Shown: in pieces, positions 36,030 through 46,836 of the stretch
Numbering within the stretch: position 1 is the first letter of the stretch
Layout of the letters: the number at the start of each line of letters is the position of its first letter
Source of the DNA: Chloroflexota bacterium
GTDB lineage: Bacteria; Chloroflexota; Anaerolineae; Caldilineales; Caldilineaceae
Direction: 5' to 3'
DNA length: 64,000 bases
Assembly: GCA_003577005.1 (NCBI GenBank)
Contig: QEUW01000012.1
Location: forward strand, 10,370 to 74,369
Notes under the pieces: model-generated
The model's database searches: none
What the model saw: the letters and a program-made list of their open reading frames with translations, nothing else
What the model was told of the DNA's origin: nothing
Program-made: the position numbers and the translations under genes

Positions 36030-36040
36030 GCAACCGCACT

Positions 36041-37909
<1,869 letters not shown>

Positions 37910-38095
37910 AGATGATTCCCTGCACTACGATGATGACCAAAAAAATGCCCGGCCTCGTCCGGCCGAGCGCTGTCTGACGGTCAATTTGGCTGTAATTTTA
38001 TGTCAAAACAGCCATTTTGGCAACTCCGCCGGGCCACGAGCAGCAATTCCCGATCAGGCGGCGACACACACCGAATTCATTCGATGTGTGGTATA

Positions 38096-41000
38096 TCATT
38101 CAACATCACTAGCTGTCTGCAGCCAGGCGCTTGACTGGAGCTCAACAACCAGCTCACGGATTTCCCAGGCCTGCCCCTTTTCACGCGCCTTGTGCGCAAC
38201 AGCCGGCGGCAGATGACTCTGCGCAGCTTGGATCACCCGGCCAGCGACATCCGCAAACCAGCACGAGTTGGCAATGAAGGGATAACGCAGCGCCGCCGTG
38301 TACACTTCCACGGCCCATTCGTGTTGACCTTGGTTGGCAAGGAGCAGCGCGGCGAGGGGCAGGGCTTCCAACAGCGCATCGAAGTCTTCCCGTTCGGCGA
38401 CGACCCGCAGCAGTTCAGACAGATAGCGTCGCGCACGTGAATGCTGGCTCGTAGCACAGGCAGCACAGCCCAAAGAAGCGAGAACTCTAGTTAGCTTGAC
38501 CGGCTGTCGGATGGCCTGAAAAATACCCTTACTCTCTTCTAGCCACTGCTCTGCCAGGGCGTAGGTACTTTCAACGATCGCTGCTTGTCCTAATAAGGCG
38601 GTCGCATCGCCACGATGCGACCGCAGGCCGATTTCGTCGGCCATCGCCAGACTTTCCTGTGCCAGGAGATGAGCTTCCTGATATTCGCCCAAATGGAGCT
38701 TGGTCCGGGCCAGCCAAATACGCAACGTATTCAGGTGATGACGATCACCTAACTCTTTGGCAATTGCCTGACCTTGTTCGAATGTTGCCTGGGCTTCGGC
38801 GAATTGGCCCTGATATAACGCTACTATCCCCAGGTTAAAAAAACTCTGTGAGATGACCAACTGATCGTCCAGTGCTTGTCCAATTGCGTACTGCTCCTGT
38901 GCGTGCTCGTGCGCTTGCTCATATTGACCCAAGAGCTGCGCAGCCCAACACAGAACGGAAAGCGTCGCGGAAAGGCCTTTCAAATCGTTCAAGGTTCGGC
39001 GAATGGTCCGACTTTCTTGAGCACGTTGTTTCATCTCAAGGGGTGCGCCCGCAGCCCATGCGACCCTCGCCAGCTCGCGCTGCACCTGCGCCGTTCGCCA
39101 CTGATCGCCGATTGCCTGGCATAACGTCAAACTCTCCTCTAGAACCTGTCGCGCAGCCTCCACATCGGCGTACCACAGCAGACCTCCCAGTTTCGACAAA
39201 GCAAAGGCTCTTTCCGCTCGAATGTCTTGACCGGCGGTTGCAAGTTTGTCCAGCAGCGCCAAACTTTGCCGGTATTGTTGCTCGGCCAGGCGTGCATGAC
39301 CTAACTTCTTGCCAAAACTACCCTGCCAGCTCAAGGCTCTGGCCAGCGTCCGCAGGTTGTCATTTGCGTCGGTCAGCCTCTGAACTGCCTGTTGGCAGGC
39401 TGCCTCTCCCTCGTAAAAATATCCGCGCATTTCATGGAAAAGACATAGACTCTCCATTGCCCGAGCCAGCCGCTGGACCTGGCCCTGTTGCACGCTCCAG
39501 CGCCAGGCAACCAGCAAATTCTCCTTATCGGACTCTAGCTCGTTGAGTGCAGCCACTTGCCGTCCCCCCTTGAGATCAGCCTCGCGCTCGCTCAGAAAAT
39601 CAACAAAGTACGCACAATGGGCGTCGCGGGTAGCATCGACCAGACCGGCGGCCATAAGCTGTTCTTCGGCGTACTGGCGCAACAGTTCGTGGACCTCACA
39701 GCGGCCAGTGGCGCTACGCCACAGCAGCGCCTTATCGACCAGCCCCGCCAGCGTGCCCAGCGTGGCGCCGCTCACTGCCTGTACAGCCTGGCGCGTGAAC
39801 CCACCGCGAAAGACCGACAACTGCATAAACACCAGGCGTTCAGCTTTGTTTAGCCGTTCCCACGTCTGCGTCAGGACCGCGGCCATGCTGCGCTGGCGCA
39901 CCGGCAAATCACGCAAATCAGTTTCCAGAAACTCGATCCCCCGGCTGAGTTCCGCCGCGATCTCCTGGGGTGTGAGCGTCTCGATCCAGGCTGCCGCCAG
40001 GAGAATGCCCAAGGGCAGGCCCTGCACCAGACGGCAGGTTTGGGCAAGCGCCGGCCAATCGGTTGCCGCCGGTGTAAACTGGGGGCGAAGACGCCGTGCC
40101 TGCTGGAGAAACAACTGCACCGCGCTGAAATCAGCCGGGTTGTGCGTGTCCTGGCCGGGAACATCCAGGCCATGCAACCTGAAGATGGTTTCAGCGCTGA
40201 GCTTTAACCGCTCCCTCGCTGTGACCAGAATGCGCACAAAGGGGGCAGCCTGCAGGATTTCGTCGGCCAATCCGGCGGCCTCCGGCAGGTGCTCAGAGTT
40301 GTCGAGCAACAGCAACAGTTGTTTCTCACGAAGATAGTCGAACAACTGTTGTTTAGGCGGCCGGGGATCAGCTTGAAAGGTAAGATGCACCGCATTGGCG
40401 ATGGCGGGTATGACGCTATCCACCGTGGTTAGCGGAGCCAGGGCCACGAAATAAACGCCCTGTCGATAACAGTCGATCTGCGTGGCAGCCGCTTCCAACG
40501 CCAGGCGGGTCTTGCCCATGCCCCCTGGTGCGAGAATTGTCACCAGCCGCACAGCCGGGTCAGCGAGCAGGCGAGCCAGTTCGGCCAGTTCACCTTTCCG
40601 CCCAACGAGCGGAGCCGTCTGCGCGGGGAGATTGTGGCGTGGCAAATTGATGATGAATGGTTGTTCCTGGCGCTGTTCACCTGGCCGGAAGGGTGCCTCG
40701 CCGTCGCGGATCTGCTCGTATAGCCGCATGGTTTCCGCATCCGGCTCGACATCGAGTTCATCGGCCAGACATTGGCAACAAATGCGATAGTGCGTTAATG
40801 CCGCACCGCGCTGTCCGCTCTGAGCGAGCAAACGCATCAGGTGGCGATGCGCCTCTTCGCGCCAGGGTTCCAACGCCAACAGCCGGCGGATGCAGTCGAT
40901 GGCGTGTGTCCACTTTGTCTCCCGTTCGTATGCAATTCCCAGCTCGTGGAGCGCCTGCGTGACCAACGCGCGCAGCCGTTCTCGCTCGGCGCTAACCCAT

Positions 41001-41431
41001 TGCTCAAACTCCGGCGCCATGCGGACATAGAATTCTTCGAGAAAATCGCCGCGATAAAGCTCAATGGCTGCTTCTAGCTGTTGGATATCCGGTCCAGCCT
41101 GAAACCTCTCTACGGCGGCCTCCAATACAGCCACATCCAGCCAGCAGGAGGTGTGCGGATCAAGCGCAATTTCGTGGCGACCAATGATGAGATGATTGCC
41201 CACCAGGTGGCGCAAATTGGAGAGCGTCGTGGTCAAGCTGCGGCGGGCCTGGCTGTCGGGCAGATCGCCCCAGAGCAGGCCAGTCAACGCCGTGCGTGTA
41301 TGCGCTCGCTGCGTGACAGCGAGATAGCAGAGCAGCGCCAGGGCTTTGCTCGACCGAAAGCCCGTCACCGGATTTCCATCGAGATAGACTGCCGGGCTGC
41401 CCAGCAACATGAGTTCTAGCTTTTCGCTCAT
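38096..41431 (-). CDS. BTAD/SARP-type transcriptional activator with NB-ARC ATPase and TPR repeats
   Basis: 1111 residues. Residues 1-90 form an OmpR-like DNA-binding domain (MLLGSPAVYLDGNPVTGFRS). Residues 95-245 are the bacterial transcriptional activator domain (WREEAHRHLMRLLAQSGQRG). An NB-ARC-type STAND ATPase has Walker A APGGMGKT (301-308) and LLLLLDNSEHL. The C-terminal half is TPR-like (about 690-1090). This is the AfsR/SARP-like STAND architecture; inducer and targets are unknown. It is divergent from the small lipoprotein gene and may control it. Confidence 0.88.
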   Translation of the reverse strand: MSEKLELMLLGSPAVYLDGNPVTGFRSSKALALLCYLAVTQRAHTRTALTGLLWGDLPDSQARRSLTTTLSNLRHLVGNHLIIGRHEIALDPHTSCWLDVAVLEAAVERFQAGPDIQQLEAAIELYRGDFLEEFYVRMAPEFEQWVSAERERLRALVTQALHELGIAYERETKWTHAIDCIRRLLALEPWREEAHRHLMRLLAQSGQRGAALTHYRICCQCLADELDVEPDAETMRLYEQIRDGEAPFRPGEQRQEQPFIINLPRHNLPAQTAPLVGRKGELAELARLLADPAVRLVTILAPGGMGKTRLALEAAATQIDCYRQGVYFVALAPLTTVDSVIPAIANAVHLTFQADPRPPKQQLFDYLREKQLLLLLDNSEHLPEAAGLADEILQAAPFVRILVTARERLKLSAETIFRLHGLDVPGQDTHNPADFSAVQLFLQQARRLRPQFTPAATDWPALAQTCRLVQGLPLGILLAAAWIETLTPQEIAAELSRGIEFLETDLRDLPVRQRSMAAVLTQTWERLNKAERLVFMQLSVFRGGFTRQAVQAVSGATLGTLAGLVDKALLWRSATGRCEVHELLRQYAEEQLMAAGLVDATRDAHCAYFVDFLSEREADLKGGRQVAALNELESDKENLLVAWRWSVQQGQVQRLARAMESLCLFHEMRGYFYEGEAACQQAVQRLTDANDNLRTLARALSWQGSFGKKLGHARLAEQQYRQSLALLDKLATAGQDIRAERAFALSKLGGLLWYADVEAARQVLEESLTLCQAIGDQWRTAQVQRELARVAWAAGAPLEMKQRAQESRTIRRTLNDLKGLSATLSVLCWAAQLLGQYEQAHEHAQEQYAIGQALDDQLVISQSFFNLGIVALYQGQFAEAQATFEQGQAIAKELGDRHHLNTLRIWLARTKLHLGEYQEAHLLAQESLAMADEIGLRSHRGDATALLGQAAIVESTYALAEQWLEESKGIFQAIRQPVKLTRVLASLGCAACATSQHSRARRYLSELLRVVAEREDFDALLEALPLAALLLANQGQHEWAVEVYTAALRYPFIANSCWFADVAGRVIQAAQSHLPPAVAHKAREKGQAWEIRELVVELQSSAWLQTASDVE

Positions 41432-41592
41432 TCCTGGCCCTGCCGCCGCTTGTGGTTGCAGTCTCGTTGCACTCTCGTCGTAGTTTCGTCGGCGTAGTTT
41501 GCTATTCTGAGGTCAATCGACGGCGCCTTCAATTATAGCGTGGATTGTAAGACCTGTGAAGTCCCTATCTCGGTCAATCAGGGGAGGTCAAA

Positions 41593-42072
41593 ATGTACCC
41601 GGTTATCACGCGAGTTTCCATCATCGCTCTGTGTCTGGTGGGGTTGGCCGTCAGCGGCTGTATGCCTGCCGTTGTTCCGGTCGCAAAGACGGATGCTCAG
41701 CCTGTTCAACGTCTTGTCGCAAGCACACCAGCCCAGCCGCCAGGCCGCCGCCAGGTGCTCGAAGCCCTCTTTACTGCCGCCGTGGTCAGCCAGGAAGTCT
41801 ATGCGCGCCACGACACGCTCTCTGTGCGCTGGCCGGACGATCTTCCGATCAGTGGCGAACTGAACATCCGCATCCAGAAACCTGATGGTCGTATTTACCT
41901 GGAGCGGCATTTCTTGGCCACAGCAGCGGCAGAGGCTGGACTCGGCAAGGCCTATCAGCTGCCGCCGGGCGAATACGATGTGGTGCTCATGCCCACGCCG
42001 AGCGAGTATTATATTGGAGGGCTGCGTGTTACACGGCGAATCAGGGTGTGGGTGTCATCTGACCCGCAATGA
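41593..42072 (+). CDS. Small lipoprotein, unknown function
   Basis: 159 residues. A signal peptide ends in lipobox LAVSGC (C23). ATG follows GGGGAGGTCAAA. The mature part contains an Ala/Pro/Gln linker and then a beta-rich domain (LNIRIQKPDGRIYLERHFLA, then YDVVLMPTPSEYYIGGLRVT) that looks like a small Ig-like or CARDB-like fold. It is divergent from the large BTAD regulator and 188 nt upstream of the sulfite-oxidase-like gene on the same strand. Function unknown. Confidence 0.7.
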   Translation: MYPVITRVSIIALCLVGLAVSGCMPAVVPVAKTDAQPVQRLVASTPAQPPGRRQVLEALFTAAVVSQEVYARHDTLSVRWPDDLPISGELNIRIQKPDGRIYLERHFLATAAAEAGLGKAYQLPPGEYDVVLMPTPSEYYIGGLRVTRRIRVWVSSDPQ

Positions 42073-42260
42073 GAAACGGTTTGAAAAGGTTTGGTGCGTT
42101 GCGTTCGTAGAGTGCGATACGGTAGCCACCTCCAGGCGCTGCTACGCCCAGTTCGTCTTGGCAGTTGGCGCGCTGATGCTCCTCCTGTTGACGGGCAGCG
42201 GTGAGTGGCGGTGTACGACATACACGTGTTTAAGTTGTAACTAGCAAAAGGAGCAAACTG

Positions 42261-43433
42261 ATGAATCGACTAGAAATGTCGCGCAGAACGCTGCTCAAAC
42301 AGGGCGGAGCAGTCCTGACGGGATGGGCACTCCTCAACACCGTACAGGTAGGGGCCGCACCCGCGGTGCTGGCCCAGACCGGTGTTGAGGTGCTGCCGTG
42401 GCTGGACCAGCCAGCAGAGAACCCCGTCCCCGAGGTGATCGCCAACCAGCTCATCTGGGAAGAGCTAGACTCATGGGTCACCCCCAACGATCAGTTTTTT
42501 AGCATTGCCCACTACAACCGGCCGGAGATCGACGCTGCCAACTGGCATTTGGAGATCACCGGGCGGGTGGAACAGCCGCTGTCGCTGACCCTGGACGATT
42601 TGCTGGCTCTGCCGCGCCAGGAACTGACCTTCACGCTGGAATGTTCGGGCAACACCGGGTTGCCCTTCTTCTGGGGTGGGATCGGCAATGCGCACTGGGC
42701 GGGCACCCCGCTGGCACCGCTGCTGGAAGAAGCCGGCGTGCTCGACGACGGCATCGAAGTGGTCTTCTGGGGGCACGATGCCGGCGAGGAGATGTTCGGC
42801 GAGCAGACAGTGACCCAGCACTTTGCCCGCAGCATGTCGCTGACCGACGCCATGCATCCCAACAATCTGCTCTGTTACGAGATGAACGGCGAACCGCTGC
42901 CGCAACCAAACGGTTTTCCCTTGCGCTTGATTGCGCCGGGCTGGTTTGGCATCGCCAATGTCAAGTGGCTCCAACGCATCGAGGTCTGGGATACTCGGCT
43001 GATGAATCGCTTCATGGCCCGCGACTACGTCACCGTGCGCCAGGAAGGCAGCGAGGACGAAGCGGTCTGGACGCAGCGTTCGGTAGGGCGAACCTTGCTA
43101 AAATCGGCCCCGGCGCGCGTGGTGCAGCGCAACAGCGGCTACCACATCGAGGGCGCGGCCTGGGGCGCACCCATCCGCCATGTCGATGTCAGAATCGACG
43201 ACGGTCTCTGGCGCCGGGCCCGGCTCGACCGCACGCAGCGCGCCGAGTACGCCTGGAGCTTCTGGAGCTTCAACTGGGCCAATCCCACGCCGGGTGAGCA
43301 CACCATCACCACGCGCGCGGTGGATACCGCCGGCAATGTGCAACCGGCCGCGGATGACCCGCTGCTCGCCAACAAGCTCACCTACTGGGAGAGCAATGGC
43401 CAGATCACGCGGCGGGTGCGCATCCCCTCGTAG
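42261..43433 (+). CDS. Tat-exported molybdopterin oxidoreductase, sulfite oxidase family
   Basis: 390 residues. The twin-arginine signal is SRRTLLK (7-13), followed by a hydrophobic stretch and an AxA-type site near 33-39. The molybdenum-pterin domain has the invariant ligand C128 in FTLECSGNTG. A C-terminal Mo-co dimerisation domain (about 290-390; WGAPIRHVDVRIDDGLW) makes it sulfite-oxidase-like rather than YedY/MsrP. It oxidises sulfite or a similar oxyanion or sulfoxide outside the cytoplasm. No cytochrome partner is encoded adjacent, so its electron acceptor is not clear. Confidence 0.9.
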   Translation: MNRLEMSRRTLLKQGGAVLTGWALLNTVQVGAAPAVLAQTGVEVLPWLDQPAENPVPEVIANQLIWEELDSWVTPNDQFFSIAHYNRPEIDAANWHLEITGRVEQPLSLTLDDLLALPRQELTFTLECSGNTGLPFFWGGIGNAHWAGTPLAPLLEEAGVLDDGIEVVFWGHDAGEEMFGEQTVTQHFARSMSLTDAMHPNNLLCYEMNGEPLPQPNGFPLRLIAPGWFGIANVKWLQRIEVWDTRLMNRFMARDYVTVRQEGSEDEAVWTQRSVGRTLLKSAPARVVQRNSGYHIEGAAWGAPIRHVDVRIDDGLWRRARLDRTQRAEYAWSFWSFNWANPTPGEHTITTRAVDTAGNVQPAADDPLLANKLTYWESNGQITRRVRIPS

Positions 43434-43498
43434 CTGCGATGACTCACTAACTCGATGAGGTGGATGGCAAGCACCCTACACAGCTTCTGATGGCAGAA

Positions 43499-43542
43499 AC
43501 GCCTGCGGAGTTCGCACATGGGCGTGCGAACTCCGCAGGCGT
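43499..43542. terminator. 19-bp perfect hairpin between convergent genes
   Basis: ACGCCTGCGGAGTTCGCAC (43499-43517) and its exact complement (43524-43542) enclose a 6-nt loop. It lies between convergent stops at 43433 and 43564, so a bidirectional terminator is likely. A degenerate version is at 26178-26203. Confidence 0.75.
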
Positions 43543-43563
43543 CACAACCGCTATGATCAGGCG

Positions 43564-43983
43564 CTACGCACCAGGCTGTGGGCGCGGTTGGGTCAGGCTA
43601 AACCAGTTGCCCTGGTTGTCCTTGAGGATGGCCTCAACCCCGTACATCTGCTCTTGTGGTGGGGAGATAAACTCTACCCCTTTGGCTTTCAATGCTTCAT
43701 ACGTAGCGCGGCAATCATCAGTATGGAGGACACCCGTCCCCATTGCGCCCCGTTCCAGGAGCGTCGCCATGAGCGCGCCCGTCTCCTCATCCAGCGCGCC
43801 ACCGTGAATCGGCATGAGAACCATCTCCAGATCAGGCTGATTCTTGGGGCCAACGGTGAGCCAGCGCATTCCCTCAAACGAAACGTCAGTCCGCACCTCA
43901 AAACCCAGCTTCTCGGTGTAAAAGGCCAGGGCGCTTTCTTGATCCTTCACGTAGATGGTGGCATGGGATAATCGATTGATCAT
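43564..43983 (-). CDS. VOC superfamily (glyoxalase/bleomycin-resistance-like) protein
   Basis: 139 residues, two beta-alpha-beta-beta-beta modules. It begins LSHATIYVKDQESALAFYTEKLG, the usual VOC start, and contains VLHTDDCRATYEALKAKGVEF and a C-terminal IL-KDNQGNWFSLTQ-type strand with the expected Glu absent or replaced (LKDNQGNWF). Metal ligands are not obviously complete, so it may be a binding protein rather than an enzyme. ATG follows AAGGAGAAAGCAG. It is probably co-transcribed with the AraC-type gene 185 nt upstream. Confidence 0.82.
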   Translation of the reverse strand: MINRLSHATIYVKDQESALAFYTEKLGFEVRTDVSFEGMRWLTVGPKNQPDLEMVLMPIHGGALDEETGALMATLLERGAMGTGVLHTDDCRATYEALKAKGVEFISPPQEQMYGVEAILKDNQGNWFSLTQPRPQPGA

Positions 43984-44168
43984 CTGCTTTCTCCTTATGC
44001 TTTCGATTGAGCGTGAAATGGACAGCGAACGAAGTGGCTTTCTCTGGCCTTACTCTGTTCTGCAACCCGTCGTATCCATCATACCGGAAGCGGAGCAGAT
44101 TTGCTTCTTGAAAATTGCGATCATTGGTAGCACGACTTGGTGGCATTATGTGAGGGCACAGAAAGTGC

Positions 44169-44633
44169 CTACAGCGATTGCACTTCCTGCGGCAAGCGAG
44201 TTCGGTTTTGGCTATCGACTCTCTGTCCCCAGCCGCGCATAAAGATAAAGCAATAGGGGATATACCGCTCAGCCGTTCGCGCAATCTGTACACTCTGAAA
44301 GACACGAGCGCGGTAGTGATAGGGTGAGTGCCCCACATAGCGTCGAAACGAAGCGCTAAACGAGCCCAGGCTTTCATACCCCACATCCAGGCAGATCTCT
44401 GTGACGGATCGGTCGGTCTCCGCCAGCAGTTCTCTCGCCCGCGCCATGCGGAGGTGCGTCAGGTAGGCATGGGGCGTCAAGGCATACTGCTGGCGAAAAC
44501 AGCGCAAAAAGTGATAAGGGGAAAAATGTACTTGCTTGGCGATCTCTTCCAGACTGAGCGGGCGGTCGTAATTGGCGTCGATGTATTGTTTGGCAAACGT
44601 GATCGGATCAAGTAGTTGGGCCATATTAGGCAC
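44169..44633 (-). CDS. Short AraC/XylS-family transcriptional regulator
   Basis: 154 residues, essentially only the two-HTH DNA-binding domain plus a short tail. The first HTH is SLEEIAKQVHFSPYHFLRCF, the second RSVTEICLDVGYESLGSFSA and ends FRRYVGHSPYHYRARV, the AraC signature. No effector domain is present, as in MarA/SoxS-like activators and in regulators that often sit next to VOC genes. Its target may be the VOC gene downstream and itself. Confidence 0.88.
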   Translation of the reverse strand: MPNMAQLLDPITFAKQYIDANYDRPLSLEEIAKQVHFSPYHFLRCFRQQYALTPHAYLTHLRMARARELLAETDRSVTEICLDVGYESLGSFSASFRRYVGHSPYHYRARVFQSVQIARTAERYIPYCFIFMRGWGQRVDSQNRTRLPQEVQSL

Positions 44634-44992
44634 TCCCTGAATTGGTCAGAAGGCGCTTCTATTCCCAGATGCCACTTTCGCTGATTCCAAACGGGTCAAC
44701 TGTTTCGATAACCCTCGAATCAGAACATATATTCTAATCTCTGTGGCCGAATAGTGCAAATTGGCCGCATACAACAGCAATCGATGGCGCCCACAGTCCA
44801 ATAATGGGGAATTGAATGGCAGCGAGCCTTTCTGCACTGGAAGAGCAGTTGCGCCGCCATTCAAACCCTACTACCGGATTGGGGCCGAACTGTACGAGGT
44901 TTGGTTGACATTACGCCAGCAGTGAGGCTTTCTCTCTGGCGTGCGATCAACTGTCAACTAAACTAGGTTCTTTTGACATTTCAGTCTAGGTG

Positions 44993-45066
44993 CCTATCCG
45001 AATAACTCTGTGGCCAACTCTATTCGCAGGCGTAGTTGTCGAACCCACAACCGTTATTCGGATAGG
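44993..45066. repeat. 14-bp perfect inverted repeat, 46-nt spacer
   Basis: CCTATCCGAATAAC at 44993-45006 faces its exact complement at 45053-45066; outside that GTGG/CCAC and inner CAACT/AGTTG also pair. It is directly beside the GTGC hairpin. It could be part of a composite terminator or a small transposon-like remnant; no direct repeats were noticed. Confidence 0.55.
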
Positions 45067-45077
45067 TTCTAAGCCAG

Positions 45078-45111
45078 AGGTGCAACGCACTTTGCCAAGT
45101 GCATCGCACCT
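45078..45111. repeat. GTGC-family hairpin repeat, copy 3
   Basis: AGGTGCAACGCACTT (45078-45092) faces AAGTGCATCGCACCT (45097-45111) with a 4-nt loop and two mismatches. It lies 40 nt past the stop of the DEAD-box gene. Confidence 0.8.
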
Positions 45112-45150
45112 GAGTAAATTCATCAAATGTCAAAAGAATTAGATGAGGTC

Positions 45151-46602
45151 TTACCGGCGACGAGGTGGCCGTCGGCGGCGCCGTCGCCCATTCTGTGGTC
45201 GGCCCCGCGTCTCAGCGGCTGGGGCGGTCGAGGGTGGCGTCAACGGGGCGTGGAGGAGTTGCTGATAATAATCGTCCAACAGCATAGCGATGATGGCGGT
45301 CTCATCCTCGCTCTCGGCCAGCCGGCGCGCCAACGGCACAAAGCGGCGGCTCCGTTCGCTCTGGAGCCGGTCTCGCTCGCGCAGACGGGCTTCGAGCAGT
45401 GCGGTCAGCCGTTCGGCCACCACCGCCTCGACATCGGCATCCGACGGGAGGGAGCGCTCTTGCAGGTCGATGCTGTAGCGTTTGGCAATGGCGTCGAGGT
45501 TCATCCGTTCGCTGCGGTTCCCTACCAGGGTAATGGCGATGCCGGCAGCCCCCGCTCGCCCGGTTCGCCCGGCGCGGTGGATATAGCTCTCCGGGTCTTC
45601 GGGCGGTTCGTACTGGATCACGTGCGAGAGTTCGGGAATGTCGATCCCGCGCGCTGCCACGTCGGTCGCCACCAGGAAACGCAGCGTCCCCGCCCGCACT
45701 CGCCCCAACACCCGCTCGCGTTCGTCTTGCGCCAGGTCGGCGCTCAGTTCGTCGGCGTCATAACCAAAGCGCTGCAAGACGACCGAGACAAAATGAACCT
45801 GGGCTTTGGTGTTGCAGAAGATGATGGCCGACGCCGGGTTCTCCACCTCCAGGATGCGCACCAGGCTCCGTTCACGCCCCATATCGGGCACGGTGTAAAA
45901 AAGGTGCTCCGTGTCGGTGACATGCACGTGGTCGCGGCTGAGCGTCAGAAATTCGGGTTGCGGGATAAACTCGTAGGCTGTGCGGATCACATAGCTGGGA
46001 AAGGTGGCCGAATACATCGAGGTGTGGATGTCGCGGGCGGGCAGATGGCGCTGCATCTGTTTCATGTCCGGGTAAAAGCCCATGGATAACATGCGGTCAG
46101 CCTCGTCAAAGACGAGCATCTCCAGATGGTCGAGCACGAGCGTACGTCTGAGCAGATGGTCGAGCACACGTCCAGGCGTGCCTACCACCACCTGGGCACC
46201 CTGCCGCAGCGCCTCATTCTGTGCGCCATAGCCGACACCGCCGTAGACGACCACGGTGCGAAGACCGCTGTCTCTAAAGAGCGTCTCCGCCTCCTGCCCC
46301 ACCTGGCGAGCCAGTTCCCGCGTGGGGACGAGGATGAGCGCCTGGCACTGGTTGCGCGCCGGGTCCAGCCGCGTCAGCATGGGCAGGAGGAAGGCGCCGG
46401 TCTTGCCGCTGCCCGTGCGCGCCTGGATGATCATGTTGCGCCCGGCGAGCAGATAAGGAAGCGCCCTGGCCTGGACAGGCATGAGGCTTGTCCAGCCGGC
46501 GCGGGCAGCTGCGGCGCGCAAGGCGTCGGGCAACTGGTCGAGTTCTACAGCGGGCAGTGGGTTGGCAGGCTCTGTGTTAGAAGGATTAGACGATGGATTC
46601 AA
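45151..46602 (-). CDS. DEAD-box ATP-dependent RNA helicase
   Basis: 483 residues. TTG start at 46602, since the Q-motif (MPVQARALPYLL) sits only about 40 residues in and no ATG lies earlier. The motifs are I QARTGSGKTG, Ia PTRELARQ, Ib TPGRVLDH, II VFDEADRM, III YSATFP, IV IIFCNTKAQ, V TDVAARGIDIPE and VI YIHRAGRTGRAG. The C-terminus is a basic Arg-rich tail (RRRRRPPRR). It resembles CshA/RhlE-type helicases that remodel RNA in ribosome biogenesis and mRNA decay. Weak ribosome site, GTGAG. Confidence 0.93.
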   Translation of the reverse strand: MNPSSNPSNTEPANPLPAVELDQLPDALRAAAARAGWTSLMPVQARALPYLLAGRNMIIQARTGSGKTGAFLLPMLTRLDPARNQCQALILVPTRELARQVGQEAETLFRDSGLRTVVVYGGVGYGAQNEALRQGAQVVVGTPGRVLDHLLRRTLVLDHLEMLVFDEADRMLSMGFYPDMKQMQRHLPARDIHTSMYSATFPSYVIRTAYEFIPQPEFLTLSRDHVHVTDTEHLFYTVPDMGRERSLVRILEVENPASAIIFCNTKAQVHFVSVVLQRFGYDADELSADLAQDERERVLGRVRAGTLRFLVATDVAARGIDIPELSHVIQYEPPEDPESYIHRAGRTGRAGAAGIAITLVGNRSERMNLDAIAKRYSIDLQERSLPSDADVEAVVAERLTALLEARLRERDRLQSERSRRFVPLARRLAESEDETAIIAMLLDDYYQQLLHAPLTPPSTAPAAETRGRPQNGRRRRRRPPRRR

Positions 46603-46784
46603 GGAGTCTCACTTTTTGGTTCGGTCTTGCCCCGGCCAATCCGGGGCATCATTTGTTCCTTATTTCTACGGCCATTATCGCACAAAGAGTCGAAAAAGGT
46701 ATAATCGAGAAGGGACGCCGTCCTAGAGGTGCCTGACAAAGGAATACAAGGAGACGAGGATCTGTCAATACCGGTTCACCAGCG

Positions 46785-46826
46785 TGGAGGTGTAGGGATC
46801 GTTTGCGAACGACTCCTACACCTCCA
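46785..46826. terminator. Hairpin after lexA (12-bp perfect stem)
   Basis: TGGAGGTGTAGG (46785-46796) and CCTACACCTCCA (46815-46826) are exact complements across an 18-nt loop that has its own TCG/CGA pairing. It begins 11 nt past the lexA stop. Confidence 0.7.
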
Positions 46827-46836
46827 CACCCCTCCC

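Larger units (their letters stand above)
35473..36040. other. Non-coding stretch upstream of the aldo/keto reductase gene
   Basis: No convincing gene is seen here; a 71-codon frame at 35765-35980 lacks a ribosome site and homology. The stretch contains an inverted repeat GTTCAGGTAAGGAATGC (35536-35552) / GCATTCCTTCACTGAAC (35572-35588) with 15 of 17 matches, and two hairpins nearer typA listed separately. Confidence 0.6.
44634..45150. other. Non-coding stretch between AraC-type and DEAD-box genes
   Basis: No gene is supported. From the DEAD-box stop outwards it holds a GTGC hairpin (45078-45111), then a 14-bp perfect inverted repeat CCTATCCGAATAAC (44993-45006) / GTTATTCGGATAGG (45053-45066), and presumably the AraC-type promoter. 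Confidence 0.6.

Noticed and set aside
44993..45066. Insertion-sequence ends
   Set aside because: No transposase frame lies between the arms and no target duplication was seen, so only an inverted repeat is reported.
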